A DNA stretch of 64,000 nt from Aestuariivirga litoralis (GCF_003234965.1 NZ_QKVK01000006.1:186001-250000); one strand, 5' to 3'; positions 8,402 through 17,157 are shown, numbered from the stretch's first letter. Notes: generated from the letters alone by a model not told the origin. A program made the numbers and translations.

Positions 8402-9379
8402 ATGACCTTGCATGAATCGGAAGCCGCGGCAGCACCCCCCGGGGGTGCTTCCACCTCCGGCATGGTGTTCCTGGCCGGTGGAGAGTTCCTCATGGGCTCC
8501 GACCGGCATTACCCGGAGGAGAAGCCCGCCCACCGGGTGCGGGTCAACGGCTTCTGGATCGACACCATGCCGGTCACCAACCGGGATTTCGCGCGTTTCG
8601 TGGATGAAACCGGTTACGTGACCTTCGCCGAGATCGCACCGGATCCGAAGGACTATCCCGGCATCCTGCCGGAGATGCTGAAGCCGGGATCGATGGTGTT
8701 CTCGCCGCCCGGCCACCCCGTCGACCTCAACAACTATGCCAACTGGTGGGCCTTCGTCATCGGTGCCGACTGGCGCCACCCTTATGGCCCCGACTCATCC
8801 CTCGCCGGGCTCGAGGACCACCCTGCCGTCCATATCTCCTATCCGGATGCCGAGGCCTATGCCGCATGGGCCGGCAAGGCGCTGCCGACGGAAGCCGAAT
8901 GGGAATATGCCGCGCGCGGCGGGCTCGATGGCAAGGAATTCGCCTGGGGCGACCAGCTCGTGCCGAAGGGCCGCCACATGGCCAATACCTGGCAGGGCCA
9001 GTTCCCGTGGCAGAACACCGAGGAGGATGGCTATACGCGGACCTCGCCCGTGGGCAGCTATCCCGCCAACGGCTTCGGCCTCCACGACATGATCGGCAAT
9101 GTGTGGGAATGGACGACCGACTGGTATTCCGCGCAGCACCCCGCGCAGAGGAGCTGCTGCGTGCCCTCGAACCCGCGCGGCGTGGCGGAGAACCAGAGCT
9201 ATGATCCGCAGCAGCCGCAGTTCCGCATCCCGCGCAAGGTGGTGAAGGGCGGCTCGCATCTCTGCGCGCCAAGCTACTGCCGGCGCTACCGCCCGGCGGC
9301 GCGCCACGCGCAGCCCATCGATACCGCCATGAGCCATGTCGGCTTCCGCTGCATCCGGCGCGCGGGAGCGCCAGCCTGA
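8402..9379 (+). CDS. Formylglycine-generating enzyme (sulfatase-modifying factor)
   Basis: A 325-residue FGE-sulfatase domain protein that oxidises the sulfatase active-site cysteine to formylglycine. The family framework is clear: FLAGGEFLMGSDRHYPEE at the start, ALPTEAEWEYAARGG in the middle, and IGNVWEWTTDWY. Most important, GGSHLCAPSYCRRYRPAAR carries both catalytic copper-binding cysteines (Cys288 and Cys293, five apart), which EgtB-like or other SUMF-fold proteins lack; this supports a true aerobic FGE. Start is GTG 8399 or ATG 8402. It is followed by a membrane protein with a TGATG overlap. Its likely clients are the two sulfatases at 5864 and 10363. Confidence 0.93.
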   Translation: MTLHESEAAAAPPGGASTSGMVFLAGGEFLMGSDRHYPEEKPAHRVRVNGFWIDTMPVTNRDFARFVDETGYVTFAEIAPDPKDYPGILPEMLKPGSMVFSPPGHPVDLNNYANWWAFVIGADWRHPYGPDSSLAGLEDHPAVHISYPDAEAYAAWAGKALPTEAEWEYAARGGLDGKEFAWGDQLVPKGRHMANTWQGQFPWQNTEEDGYTRTSPVGSYPANGFGLHDMIGNVWEWTTDWYSAQHPAQRSCCVPSNPRGVAENQSYDPQQPQFRIPRKVVKGGSHLCAPSYCRRYRPAARHAQPIDTAMSHVGFRCIRRAGAPA

Positions 9380-9888
9380 TGGCCCGCAGCGCGACCAGGA
9401 TGCAGCTCGTTCTCGCGCAGATCGCGCTGGCGCTGGTCGTGATCTTCGCGCTGGTCGGCGCCTTCTTGCATGGCCTTTCGGCGGACGTGTGGGACCGCGT
9501 CTTCCGCTCGATCGCCGAACGCCCCGGCGGCCCCATGACCTTCCGCTTCATCCTGCAGCCCGTCATGGCGGCGGTGCTGGCCGCCATCGACGGCGTGCGT
9601 GACGCCCGCAGCGGCACCCCGCCCTATTTCTGGAGCCTCGTGACGGGATCGGGCGCCCGCACCGACCGGCTCTATGACGGCATCATCGCCACCGCGCGCG
9701 TCATCCTGCTGGGCCTCGTCATGGACGTGGCCTACCAGCTGATCGAGTTCAAGACCTTCTATCCCGGCGAGGCGGCGATCGTCGCGGTGCTGCTCGCCTT
9801 CGTGCCCTACCTGCTGCTGCGCGGCCCCTTCGAGCGGCTGGCCCGGCTGTGGGGCGTCACCCACTCCTCGAAGGACGGCAAGGCATGA
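9379..9888 (+). CDS. Hypothetical membrane protein in sulfatase operon
   Basis: A 169-residue protein with about four hydrophobic segments: near residues 7-30 (VLAQIALALVVIFALVGAF), one in the first half (FRFILQPVMAAVLAAIDG), one near 105-120 (VILLGLVMDVAYQLIEF), and one near 128-145 (IVAVLLAFVPYLLLRG). The start codon overlaps the FGE stop (TGATG) and its own stop overlaps the start of the DUF202 gene (ATGA), so it is translationally coupled in the FGE operon. No named family recognised; coupling to the sulfatase system is an inference from position. Confidence 0.75.
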   Translation: MARSATRMQLVLAQIALALVVIFALVGAFLHGLSADVWDRVFRSIAERPGGPMTFRFILQPVMAAVLAAIDGVRDARSGTPPYFWSLVTGSGARTDRLYDGIIATARVILLGLVMDVAYQLIEFKTFYPGEAAIVAVLLAFVPYLLLRGPFERLARLWGVTHSSKDGKA

Positions 9889-10325
9889 GCGAGGACCAGA
9901 CACCGGGCCAAGGGCGCTTCACCGTGAAGGTGGCGGCGGAATCGCATTTCGCCTGGCTGCGGACCAGGCTCGCGGTGGAGCGCACCATCCTGGCCTGGGT
10001 GCGAACGGCCGTGTCGCTCATCGCCTTCGGCTTCACCATCGTGCAGTTCTTCGAGCGCGTGCACGACATGCCGGGCTCCGGCCCTGCCACCTTTCCGCAT
10101 GCGCCGCGCTACCTCGGCCTCGCGCTCATCTTCTGCGGCATCGCCTCGCTGGTGGTTGCCATGTGGGAGTATCGCTGGACCATCAAGTACCTGTGGAGCG
10201 GCGACTATGCCCAGATCGCGGGCATGACCGCGGAGGCCCGCAGGTCTCCGGTCATCATGGTGGCGCTCGTGCTGCTGCTGGTGGGTGTCTTCGCCTTCTT
10301 CAGCGTGCTGTTCCGACTGATCTGA
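9885..10325 (+). CDS. DUF202 (YidH-type) membrane protein
   Basis: A 146-residue protein with the DUF202 signature: LAVERTILAWVRTAVSLIAFGFTI, one further membrane helix at about 68-88 (YLGLALIFCGIASLVVAMWEY) and a last one at 120-143 (VIMVALVLLLVGVFAFFSVLF). YidH-type proteins are small inner-membrane proteins of unknown function. The start overlaps the preceding stop as ATGA. It is followed after 37 bases by the second sulfatase and probably shares its transcript. Confidence 0.85.
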   Translation: MSEDQTPGQGRFTVKVAAESHFAWLRTRLAVERTILAWVRTAVSLIAFGFTIVQFFERVHDMPGSGPATFPHAPRYLGLALIFCGIASLVVAMWEYRWTIKYLWSGDYAQIAGMTAEARRSPVIMVALVLLLVGVFAFFSVLFRLI

Positions 10326-10362
10326 ACGTGCCTGACTGACATTGCAAACGGGAGACGAAGCG

Positions 10363-11871
10363 ATGGCGACAAAACCGAAGAAGACGAAGAAGCCCAACAT
10401 CCTCGTGCTGTGGGGTGACGATATCGGCTGGTGGAACATCAGCTACAACAGCCGCGGCCAGATGGGCTACCGCACGCCCAACATCGACCGCATCGGCAAC
10501 GAGGGCGTGGCCTTCACCGACTATTACGGCCAGCAGAGCTGCACCGCCGGCCGCGCCGCCTTCCTGTGCGGCCAGAACCCGATGCGCACCGGCCTCACCA
10601 AGGTGGGCATGCCCGGCGCCGACGTGGGCCTGCAGAAGGAAGACCCGACGATTGCCGAACTGCTGAAGCCGCATGGCTACCGCACCGGCCAGTTCGGCAA
10701 GAACCACCTAGGCGACAAGGACGAGTTCCTGCCGACGCTGCATGGCTTCGACGAGTTTTTCGGCAACCTCTATCACCTCAATGCCGAGGAAGAGCCGGAA
10801 GACCCGGACTACCCGAAGGACCCCGCCTTCCGGAAGCGCTTCGGCCCGCGCGGCGTCATCCACAGCTGGGCCGACGGCAAGGGTGGCCAGAAGATCACCG
10901 ACACCGGCCCCCTCACCAGGAAGCGCATGGAGACCATCGACGACGAAGTGACCGACCATGCGCTGCGCTTCATCAAGGATGCGCACAAGGCCGATGAGCC
11001 CTTCTTCGTCTGGTACAACACCACCGGCATGCACTTCCGCACCCATTGCGCGGACAAGCACAGGGGCAAGAGCAATGGCCAGGGCGAATACAACGACGTG
11101 ATGGTGGCGCATGACGAGAACATCGGCCGCATGCTCGACGTGCTGGACGATCTCGGCATCGCCGAGGACACCATCGTCATGTACTCGACCGACAATGGCG
11201 TGCACTACAACACCTGGCCCGATGCCGGCATCACGCCTTTCCGCTCGGAGAAGAACACCAACTGGGAAGGCGGCTGGCGCGTTCCGGCCTTCCTGCGCTG
11301 GCCGAAGCACATCCCCGCGGGTTCGGTGGTGAACGGCATCGTCTCGCACCAGGACATGCTGCCCACCTTCCTCTCGGCGGCGGGCGAGCCCGACATCAAG
11401 GAGAAGCTGCTGAAGGGCCACAAGGTCGGGAAAATGACCTACAAGGTCCATCTCGACGGCTATGACATGCTGCCCTACCTGACGGGCAAGGTGAAGGAGA
11501 GCCCGCGCAACAGCTTCTTCTACATCTCGGACGACGGCGACATCCTGGCCATCCGCATGCAGGACTGGAAGGTGGTGCTGATGGAGCAGCGGGCGAAGAC
11601 GCTGCAGTGCTGGTTCGAACCCTTCGTCAAGCTGCGCGCGCCGAAGATCTTCAACCTGAGGCGCGATCCCTTCGAGCGGGCGGACGAGAACTCCAACACC
11701 TACTGGGACTGGGTGATCAGCCACGCCTACATCATCTATGCGATGCAGGGCGCGGTTGCCGGGCAGATCGAGAACTTCAAGAAGTTCCCGCCGCGCCAGA
11801 AGCCCGCCTCCTTCAACCTCGACGCCGTGTTGCGCACGCTCGAGGAATCGACTTCCAGCGCCAACCACTGA
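10363..11871 (+). CDS. Arylsulfatase, cysteine type, cytoplasmic
   Basis: A 502-residue sulfatase without a signal peptide. PNILVLWGDDIGWW gives the N-terminal metal ligands; CTAGR (Cys60) is the formylglycine motif in its C-x-A-x-R form; QFGKNHLGD is the Lys/His motif; STDNGVHYN supplies the second metal ligand. The large C-terminal part with NWEGGWRVPAFLRWP is typical of Pseudomonas-type arylsulfatases. The ATG at 10363 follows GGGAGA by 7 bases; an upstream TTG at 10342 is less likely. It is matured, by inference, by the FGE at 8402. Substrate not known. Confidence 0.9.
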   Translation: MATKPKKTKKPNILVLWGDDIGWWNISYNSRGQMGYRTPNIDRIGNEGVAFTDYYGQQSCTAGRAAFLCGQNPMRTGLTKVGMPGADVGLQKEDPTIAELLKPHGYRTGQFGKNHLGDKDEFLPTLHGFDEFFGNLYHLNAEEEPEDPDYPKDPAFRKRFGPRGVIHSWADGKGGQKITDTGPLTRKRMETIDDEVTDHALRFIKDAHKADEPFFVWYNTTGMHFRTHCADKHRGKSNGQGEYNDVMVAHDENIGRMLDVLDDLGIAEDTIVMYSTDNGVHYNTWPDAGITPFRSEKNTNWEGGWRVPAFLRWPKHIPAGSVVNGIVSHQDMLPTFLSAAGEPDIKEKLLKGHKVGKMTYKVHLDGYDMLPYLTGKVKESPRNSFFYISDDGDILAIRMQDWKVVLMEQRAKTLQCWFEPFVKLRAPKIFNLRRDPFERADENSNTYWDWVISHAYIIYAMQGAVAGQIENFKKFPPRQKPASFNLDAVLRTLEESTSSANH

Positions 11872-11892
11872 GGTCTGCGCCACGCCTCATCG

Positions 11893-11920
11893 GCCACGCC
11901 CGGCTTCGGCCCGGCGTGGC
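11893..11920 (+). terminator. Stem-loop after the arylsulfatase
   Basis: GCCACGCC pairs with GGCGTGGC, continues after one C-C mismatch with GGC/GCC and closes on a TTCG tetraloop. No T run follows, so it may be a weak terminator or an mRNA 3'-end stabiliser. Confidence 0.45.
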
Positions 11921-12033
11921 ATCTCGTCTGATGGGACGCATTTTGTCGTCAAATGACAATCGGACGGACAGTCTTCTCCGTAGTTTTACCATAAACGCAA
12001 CCGATCACTGCGTTTCCACAACCGGAGGACAGA

Positions 12034-13455
12034 ATGTCGATCACCCGCCGCACCCTGCTTTCATCCGCTGGCCTTCTTTCCCTGTCGGCGCTGGCCGGCA
12101 CGGCCATGGCCTTCGACAACCCGGTCACCGGGATCGAGGCCATCGCGGACGACATCACGCTCGCATCCGATGCCTACGTCTATGGCTACCCGCTGGTGAC
12201 GATGGAGATGACCCGCCGCGTCGTCACCAATGTCGCGGAGCCCAAGGGCACGCGCGGCCCGATGGGCAGCATCATCAAGCTGCGGCAATATCCGGACGCC
12301 TCGTTCCGGGACGTGACCGCACCCAATGCCGACACGCTCTATACCACCGCCTTCTTCGACGTGGGCGACGAGCCCTGGGTGCTCGACCAGCCGGACATGG
12401 GGGACCGCTACTTCCTTCTCCCCCTGCTTTCCGGCTGGACCGACGTGTTCGAGGTGCCGGGTTCGCGCACCACGGGGGGTGCGAAGCAGACGTTCCTCAT
12501 CACCGGCCCCGGCTGGAATGGCACGGTACCGGATGGCATGAAGCAGCTGAAGTCGCCCACCGCCATGGTGTGGCTGCTGGGCCGCATCTACTGCACCGGC
12601 ACGCCGGAGGATTATGCCGCCGTGCATGCCCTGCAGGATGCCTTCAAGCTGCAGCCGCTCAGCACCTGGGGCAAGGACTATGCGCCGCAAGGCAAGGTCG
12701 ACGCGTCGATCGACATGAAGACACCGGTGCGCGACCAGGTGAACGCCCTGCCGCTGAAGGATTACTTCACGCTGCTCGCCGACCTCATGAAGCGCAACCC
12801 GCCGGCCGAGGCTGACGCGCCGGCCCTCGCACGCTTCGCCAGGATCGGTCTCATGGCCGGCAAGGACTTCGACGCCGCGATCCTGGGTGACCACGGCGCA
12901 AAGGAGGTGCCGAAGCTGTCCTTCGACCGCATGAAGCTGCACTTCATCGACTCCGACGACATGAAGCGCGTCAACGGCTGGAACTATACGGTGAAGGCCG
13001 GCACCTACGGCACCGACTACATGCAGCGGGCACTGGTCACCGCCATCGGGCTGGGTGCCAACCGCCCGCAGGACGCGGTCTACCCCACCTCGCTGAAGCC
13101 CGGCGTCATCGAGGACTACGACGGCGCGCACAAATATGTGCTTCGCTTCCCCAAGGGCCAGCTGCCGCCGGTCAAGGGCTTCTGGTCGCTCACCATGTAT
13201 GACGAGCAGATGTTCTTCGTGGCGAACCCGATCAACCGCTACTCGATGAGCATCCGCACCAATCCGGCCTTCGAGGCCGACGGTTCGCTCGTCATCTACA
13301 TCCAGAATGAAAGTCCTGGCGCGGACAAGGAAGCCAACTGGCTGCCCGCGCCAAAGGGCAAGTTCCACCTTATGCTGCGCCTCTACTGGCCTGACGAGGC
13401 AAAACCGTCGATCATCGATGGCACATGGATGATCCCGGCCGTGGAGAAGGCCTGA
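12034..13455 (+). CDS. DUF1254/DUF1214 domain protein, exported
   Basis: A 473-residue protein with an N-terminal export signal (ITRRTLLSSAGLLSLSALAG, Tat-like RR). The first half shows the DUF1254 pattern DAYVYGYPLVTMEMTRR and APNADTLYTTAFFDV; the second half shows the DUF1214 end LPPVKGFWSLTMYD and YSMSIRTNP. Family members are periplasmic proteins of unknown biochemical function. CGGAGGA lies 7 bases before the ATG. It stands alone, ended by a strong hairpin. Confidence 0.85.
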   Translation: MSITRRTLLSSAGLLSLSALAGTAMAFDNPVTGIEAIADDITLASDAYVYGYPLVTMEMTRRVVTNVAEPKGTRGPMGSIIKLRQYPDASFRDVTAPNADTLYTTAFFDVGDEPWVLDQPDMGDRYFLLPLLSGWTDVFEVPGSRTTGGAKQTFLITGPGWNGTVPDGMKQLKSPTAMVWLLGRIYCTGTPEDYAAVHALQDAFKLQPLSTWGKDYAPQGKVDASIDMKTPVRDQVNALPLKDYFTLLADLMKRNPPAEADAPALARFARIGLMAGKDFDAAILGDHGAKEVPKLSFDRMKLHFIDSDDMKRVNGWNYTVKAGTYGTDYMQRALVTAIGLGANRPQDAVYPTSLKPGVIEDYDGAHKYVLRFPKGQLPPVKGFWSLTMYDEQMFFVANPINRYSMSIRTNPAFEADGSLVIYIQNESPGADKEANWLPAPKGKFHLMLRLYWPDEAKPSIIDGTWMIPAVEKA

Positions 13456-13487
13456 GCTGCGCAGCCGCCACCCAAGCTCACGAGACA

Positions 13488-13519
13488 CCGCAGCGCCGGG
13501 CCGAGGCCCGGCGCTGCGG
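13488..13519. terminator. Strong bidirectional hairpin between convergent genes
   Basis: A perfect 15-base inverted repeat (CCGCAGCGCCGGGCC and its complement) with a 2-base centre lies between the stops of the DUF1254 gene (+) and the small gene at 13534 (-). No T run is present on either side; it probably serves both strands. Confidence 0.6.
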
Positions 13520-13533
13520 CGACAGGCGGGTGA

Positions 13534-13722
13534 TCAATGGGTGGTGCCGTCCGGCTCGCGCGCCTGCGCGGTGAGCGTGGAGAGAACCTCGCGGAGCACG
13601 TCATAGGCATCGCCCTCGGTCTTTGCCTGCGCCATCAGCGCCGCGAGTTCGGCAAGATCCAGACCGGCGATCCTGTCCGCTGGCGCGTCCTCGTCGTCAG
13701 GCATGATGGTCACGATATTCAC
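13534..13722 (-). CDS. Small acidic hypothetical protein
   Basis: About 62 residues, acidic, with a helical centre LDLAELAALMAQAKTEGDAYDVLREVL. I choose the GTG at 13722 because AAGGGA lies 8 bases upstream; a GTG at 13743 (69 residues) is also open. Third-position G/C is high as in neighbours and the gene converges neatly on the strong hairpin. No family recognised; moderate confidence that it is real. Confidence 0.45.
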   Translation of the reverse strand: MNIVTIMPDDEDAPADRIAGLDLAELAALMAQAKTEGDAYDVLREVLSTLTAQAREPDGTTH

Positions 13723-14055
13723 CTCGGCTTTCCCTTGGGTCACTTATCGCATGGGCCTGCGCGTGGCCGCAAGCTTCCGCGCGACATCCAGTCAATTTTT
13801 TTGGGCAGATTAGTTTCTACTTGACTGCTCCATCCCGGCACAGGCAGCCCGCACCTCCGGCAGCGGACTGCAATCGAGCGCGCTACTTATGGTTGCTTTC
13901 ATGCCAAAACAAGCGCAATGCATTTTGAGGACCCTGCAAATTCAGCTTTCCCATCGGCATCGAAGCCCGCACCAGCCCGAGCTCACGATCACCTGATTGA
14001 ATTGAAGAGCTGGCGATAACCTGACAACATGCGGTTGAACAAAGAAGGACACCTC
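13723..14055. other. Intergenic region with no recognisable gene
   Basis: About 330 bases between the divergent small gene (13534) and the FAD-dependent oxidase (14056). It is less GC-rich than its surroundings and should hold promoters for both, but no pair of boxes stands out convincingly. Confidence 0.4.
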
Positions 14056-15345
14056 ATGCACCTTGGCCGGCAACCTCTTCCGCGAAGCCTTTATGCCGAA
14101 ACTGCGCAGCCCTTGGTGCCGCTGCCAGACCTGCGGGAGGATGTGACGGCGGCGGTTGTGATTGTCGGTGGCGGTTTCACCGGCCTGTCGACGGCCCTCC
14201 ATCTGGCCGAACTCGGGATCGATGCCGTGGTGCTGGAGGCCAACGAGCCCGGCTGGGGCGCCTCGGGCCGCAACGGCGGGCAGGTGAACGCCGGCTTCTA
14301 TCTCGACCCCAGTCAGGTCCTGTCGGATTTCGGACCGGACATGGGCCAGCGCATGCTGGACATCACCAGTTCGGCGCCGAACCTCGTGTTCGACATCGTG
14401 CGCCGCCACGCCATCTCGTGCGAGGCGGCTCAGACCGGCACTTTGCGGCTCGCCTTCAACAGGACGATGCTGGAAGGCAGCCGTTCGACTTACGCACAGC
14501 TCCAGCGCACTGGATCGCCTGCAACCTGGGTGGACCGCGACGAGGTGATCCGTCTCACCGGCACCGAGCGCTATCTGGGGGGCATTCGCTTCCCGCAGTG
14601 CGGCAAGCTCAACCCGCTGGGCTATGCCCGCGGTCTGGCAGCAGCAGCCATCGGCAAGGGCGCCCGCATCTTCGCGGGCACGCCGGCCACGGGGGTCATG
14701 CGGCAAGGCACGCGCTGGAAGGTGACCACGCCCGGCGGCAGCGTGACCGCCGAGCGCCTGGTGATCGCCACCAATGCCTATACGGACGGGCTGTGGCCAG
14801 GGCTGAGAGAGAGCATCGTTCCGGTCTTCTCCTCGATCGTCGCGACGGCCCCGCTCAGCGATGAATTGGCGCGCCAGGTTCTGCCCTCCGGCAGCGTGGT
14901 CTACGAGATCGCGAACAACACGGTGTACTACCGTCTCGATGCATTCAATCGCCTGCTGATGGGCGGGGAGGGTCTGCAGCGCGACGTGACCACTTTCAAG
15001 GATGCCCGCGCCCTCATCGACTACACGCGAAAGATCTTCCCGCGGCTTGCGAACGTCGAGTGGACGCATGTGTGGAACGGCAAGCTCGCGGTGACGCCGG
15101 ACTTCTACATCCACATGCATGAACCTGCGGAGAACGTGCACATCTGCCTCGGATACAGCGGCCGCGGCGTCGCCATGGGAACAGCGATGGGCGGCGTGCT
15201 GGCCAGGCGCATCAACGGCACCCGGCGCGCGGACCTGCCGATGCCGGTGACCGACATGAAGTCGGTCACGTTCCACCGCTTCCACCGCATCGGCGTGAAG
15301 GCCAGGCTGCTCTACGGCCGCTACAGGGACATGCTGGACGCGTGA
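14056..15345 (+). CDS. FAD-dependent amine/amino-acid oxidoreductase (DadA/PuuB-like)
   Basis: A 429-residue DAO-superfamily flavoprotein. The dinucleotide-binding motif is VVIVGGGFTGLSTALHLAE, followed by VVLEANEPGWGASGRNGGQV, the typical flavin-contact stretch of gamma-glutamylputrescine oxidase and related deaminating oxidases. The C-terminal ICLGYSGRGVAMGTAMG is the second FAD-contact motif. GAAGGA 6 bases before the ATG at 14056 favours this start over an ATG at 14029. It oxidises an amine or amino acid, giving an aldehyde or keto acid, ammonia and H2O2; the exact substrate cannot be told. No transporter or other catabolic gene is adjacent. Confidence 0.82.
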   Translation: MHLGRQPLPRSLYAETAQPLVPLPDLREDVTAAVVIVGGGFTGLSTALHLAELGIDAVVLEANEPGWGASGRNGGQVNAGFYLDPSQVLSDFGPDMGQRMLDITSSAPNLVFDIVRRHAISCEAAQTGTLRLAFNRTMLEGSRSTYAQLQRTGSPATWVDRDEVIRLTGTERYLGGIRFPQCGKLNPLGYARGLAAAAIGKGARIFAGTPATGVMRQGTRWKVTTPGGSVTAERLVIATNAYTDGLWPGLRESIVPVFSSIVATAPLSDELARQVLPSGSVVYEIANNTVYYRLDAFNRLLMGGEGLQRDVTTFKDARALIDYTRKIFPRLANVEWTHVWNGKLAVTPDFYIHMHEPAENVHICLGYSGRGVAMGTAMGGVLARRINGTRRADLPMPVTDMKSVTFHRFHRIGVKARLLYGRYRDMLDA

Positions 15346-15374
15346 ACTTGCGCGGAGGCGGAGAGTTGAAGGCT

Positions 15375-15484
15375 CTCTCCCGAAGTGCTGGGATCAACTG
15401 CAGCGAAAGCAATGACCCAAAAAGGGGGGGCGCCCCGCGGCATGAAACCCATGACGGGGCGATAGCGATAAGCCTTTTGATCAG
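15375..15484 (+). repeat. Degenerate copy A of a repeat flanking the serine hydrolase gene
   Basis: This stretch and the one at 16983-17093 share, in the same order, CTCCCGAAG, GTGCTGGGA (here TGCTGGGA), GGCGC-CC, ATGAAAC, AT-AC-GG, GATA and AAGCCTTT-GAT. Copy A has a small deletion near its start and several changes. The pair is in direct orientation, 1.6 kb apart, on either side of the serine hydrolase gene. It may be an old attachment-site scar. Confidence 0.45.
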
Positions 15485-15529
15485 ATACGATCCGGACTGT
15501 CCTAATCGCGGTGATCCGAACGCAGCGGC

Positions 15530-16864
15530 CTATTTGCCCGCGAGGTTCTTGGCTGCCTGGCGGATATAGCCGGGCAAAAGGTCATTGCCCGCCGTCATCG
15601 GCACCGTCGAGAAGAAGACCCCCACGACGTCGCGCATCGGGTCCACGTAAATCCCCTGGAAGAGATTGCCGTGCTTGAACAGGGCGCCATCTGCCCAGGC
15701 GGCATCGAACTGCCTGCTGTTGAAGACGGGCATGTCCTTGCCAAACACGTCGCCAACCCAACCCCGTGTCCAGTCCCCTGCCATGTAGGCGTCGTGGTTG
15801 CCCGAGGTCTGCAATTCCTTCAGCACCCCGGGCGAGACGATCTCGGTCTTCGAGACCACGTTCCAGCTTGGGGTATAGATCAAGGCGTAACGCGCCAGGT
15901 CTTCTATCGCCGAGAAACCCATGCCATAGGCGCCGGCCACGCCGTCCGGACCCAGCCCGACCATGAAAGGCTGGCGCGCACCGATCTTCGACCATACCTT
16001 CTCACCGAACAGATCGATGAACGACCTGCCCGTCGCGCCTTCGATCACATAGACGAGAACCTTCGTGGTCAGCGTGCTGTAACGAGATGGCATGCCGGGG
16101 GCTTCCCCGGGGATCGGCTGCGCCGCGCGAAGCACCGCGACCGGGGTCTCCACCACGCCATCGCCGTTCGGCACGCCGAGTTCCGCTGCCCCGAACCGCT
16201 GGAACATCGACATGGGATTGGTCAATGCCGGAAGGTCCTCCTGGATATCGAGACCAACCGCCATGTTGAGCGCATCGATGACGCTCACCTTGTCCCACGC
16301 CGTTCCGGCCAATTGCCTGGCATAGGCGGTGACCGGCTTGTTCACGTCGATGAGCCCCTCCTCCTCGAGGATGCTCGCCAGCAGTCCCACCGTCGATTTC
16401 GTCACCGACGCCCAGAAATGCGACTGCTCGGGGTTGAGGCCGGGATAGGCCTCGTAGACGACCTTGCCATGGTGCAGGATCATCACGTAGTCATCGAGCG
16501 GGATCGCAGTCGACCCGTCATCATGCACGAAGGTCGTCGCCTTGACGCTGTCGACAGGGGTGCGCTGCAACGGGCGTACGTCGCCCACTGCGGGACTGGC
16601 GGCCATGGGCACGAATTCCGAGAGGTGGGTGTTGTAATACAGAGCGTGGTCGCCACCCATCTGCCAGTGAAAGTTCCCCCAGTACTTGCGGGCTTCGGCG
16701 ATGAAGTCATTGTCGAAGGGCTTCTTGGCAGCCGAGACGGGAAGGACCGGCTTCGCCCCGGGGACCTTCAGAGCCTCTTCCAGCGGGTCCTGCGCCTGCG
16801 CCATCGAGCCAGCCGTAAGCATGCAGGCCGTCAGCAGCGTGGTGATCGCGATGCGGGGGGGCAT
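15530..16864 (-). CDS. Serine hydrolase, beta-lactamase/class C family
   Basis: A 444-residue periplasmic protein with a signal peptide (ITTLLTACMLTAGSMAQAQ). The nucleophile motif S-x-x-K is in FWASVTKSTVGLLAS; RYSTLTTKVLVYVIE holds the Tyr of the second motif; a C-terminal KHGNLFQG takes the place of the KTG-like motif. Such proteins are carboxylesterases, D-peptidases or beta-lactamase-fold enzymes; true antibiotic resistance should not be assumed. The gene is bracketed by direct repeats A and B, so it may be a transferred cassette, although its GC content resembles the host. Confidence 0.85.
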   Translation of the reverse strand: MPPRIAITTLLTACMLTAGSMAQAQDPLEEALKVPGAKPVLPVSAAKKPFDNDFIAEARKYWGNFHWQMGGDHALYYNTHLSEFVPMAASPAVGDVRPLQRTPVDSVKATTFVHDDGSTAIPLDDYVMILHHGKVVYEAYPGLNPEQSHFWASVTKSTVGLLASILEEEGLIDVNKPVTAYARQLAGTAWDKVSVIDALNMAVGLDIQEDLPALTNPMSMFQRFGAAELGVPNGDGVVETPVAVLRAAQPIPGEAPGMPSRYSTLTTKVLVYVIEGATGRSFIDLFGEKVWSKIGARQPFMVGLGPDGVAGAYGMGFSAIEDLARYALIYTPSWNVVSKTEIVSPGVLKELQTSGNHDAYMAGDWTRGWVGDVFGKDMPVFNSRQFDAAWADGALFKHGNLFQGIYVDPMRDVVGVFFSTVPMTAGNDLLPGYIRQAAKNLAGK

Positions 16865-16982
16865 CTGGCCTTCCTCCTCGGGAGAGCGGTCGAGATGCCG
16901 AGGCCTCCAACCCGCTTTTCTGCAAGCCTAGGATGCAGATCGCGTCTACGTCAAATTGAATCAGGATTGACGGGGGGCGCTC

Positions 16983-17093
16983 CCGAAGCCATCACAAGAA
17001 GGTGCTGGGACGAAGTTCGAAACTCACTTGGAAAGGTTGGCGCTCCCTAAGGGATGAAACTGATAACTGGCCAGTGATACTAAGCCTTTGATT
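16983..17093 (+). repeat. Copy B of the repeat, at the left edge of the retron island
   Basis: Direct-orientation partner of copy A (15375-15484). Within it lies TGGCGCTCCCTAAGGGA (17038-17054), which matches the 3' end of the tRNA-Glu gene at 15 of 17 bases. Confidence 0.5.
17038..17054 (+). repeat. Putative attachment-site copy of the tRNA-Glu 3' end
   Basis: TGGCGCTCCCTAAGGGA here and TGGCGCGCCCTACGGGA at 19199-19215 differ at two positions and have the same orientation. The second is the CCA end plus acceptor and T-arm of tRNA-Glu (minus strand). Elements that integrate in tRNA 3' ends leave exactly such direct repeats, with the insert downstream of the tRNA; that is the geometry here. 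Confidence 0.55.
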
Positions 17094-17130
17094 TGTTGGA
17101 GGCTACCGAGTGCCACTCTACCCAAATTAA

Positions 17131-17157
17131 AGAGGCCGGGTCATTTGCCCGGCCTCT
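17131..17157. terminator. Terminator-like hairpin
   Basis: AGAGGCCGGG pairs perfectly with CCCGGCCTCT around a 7-base loop, preceded by AAATTAA. On the minus strand the stem would be followed by TTTAATTT, a reasonable intrinsic terminator for transcription coming leftward from the island. Confidence 0.55.

Noticed and set aside
15530-16864. Antibiotic-resistance beta-lactamase
   Set aside because: It has the serine-hydrolase S-x-x-K fold but lacks clear class C YxN/KTG motifs; most such proteins are esterases or peptidases.
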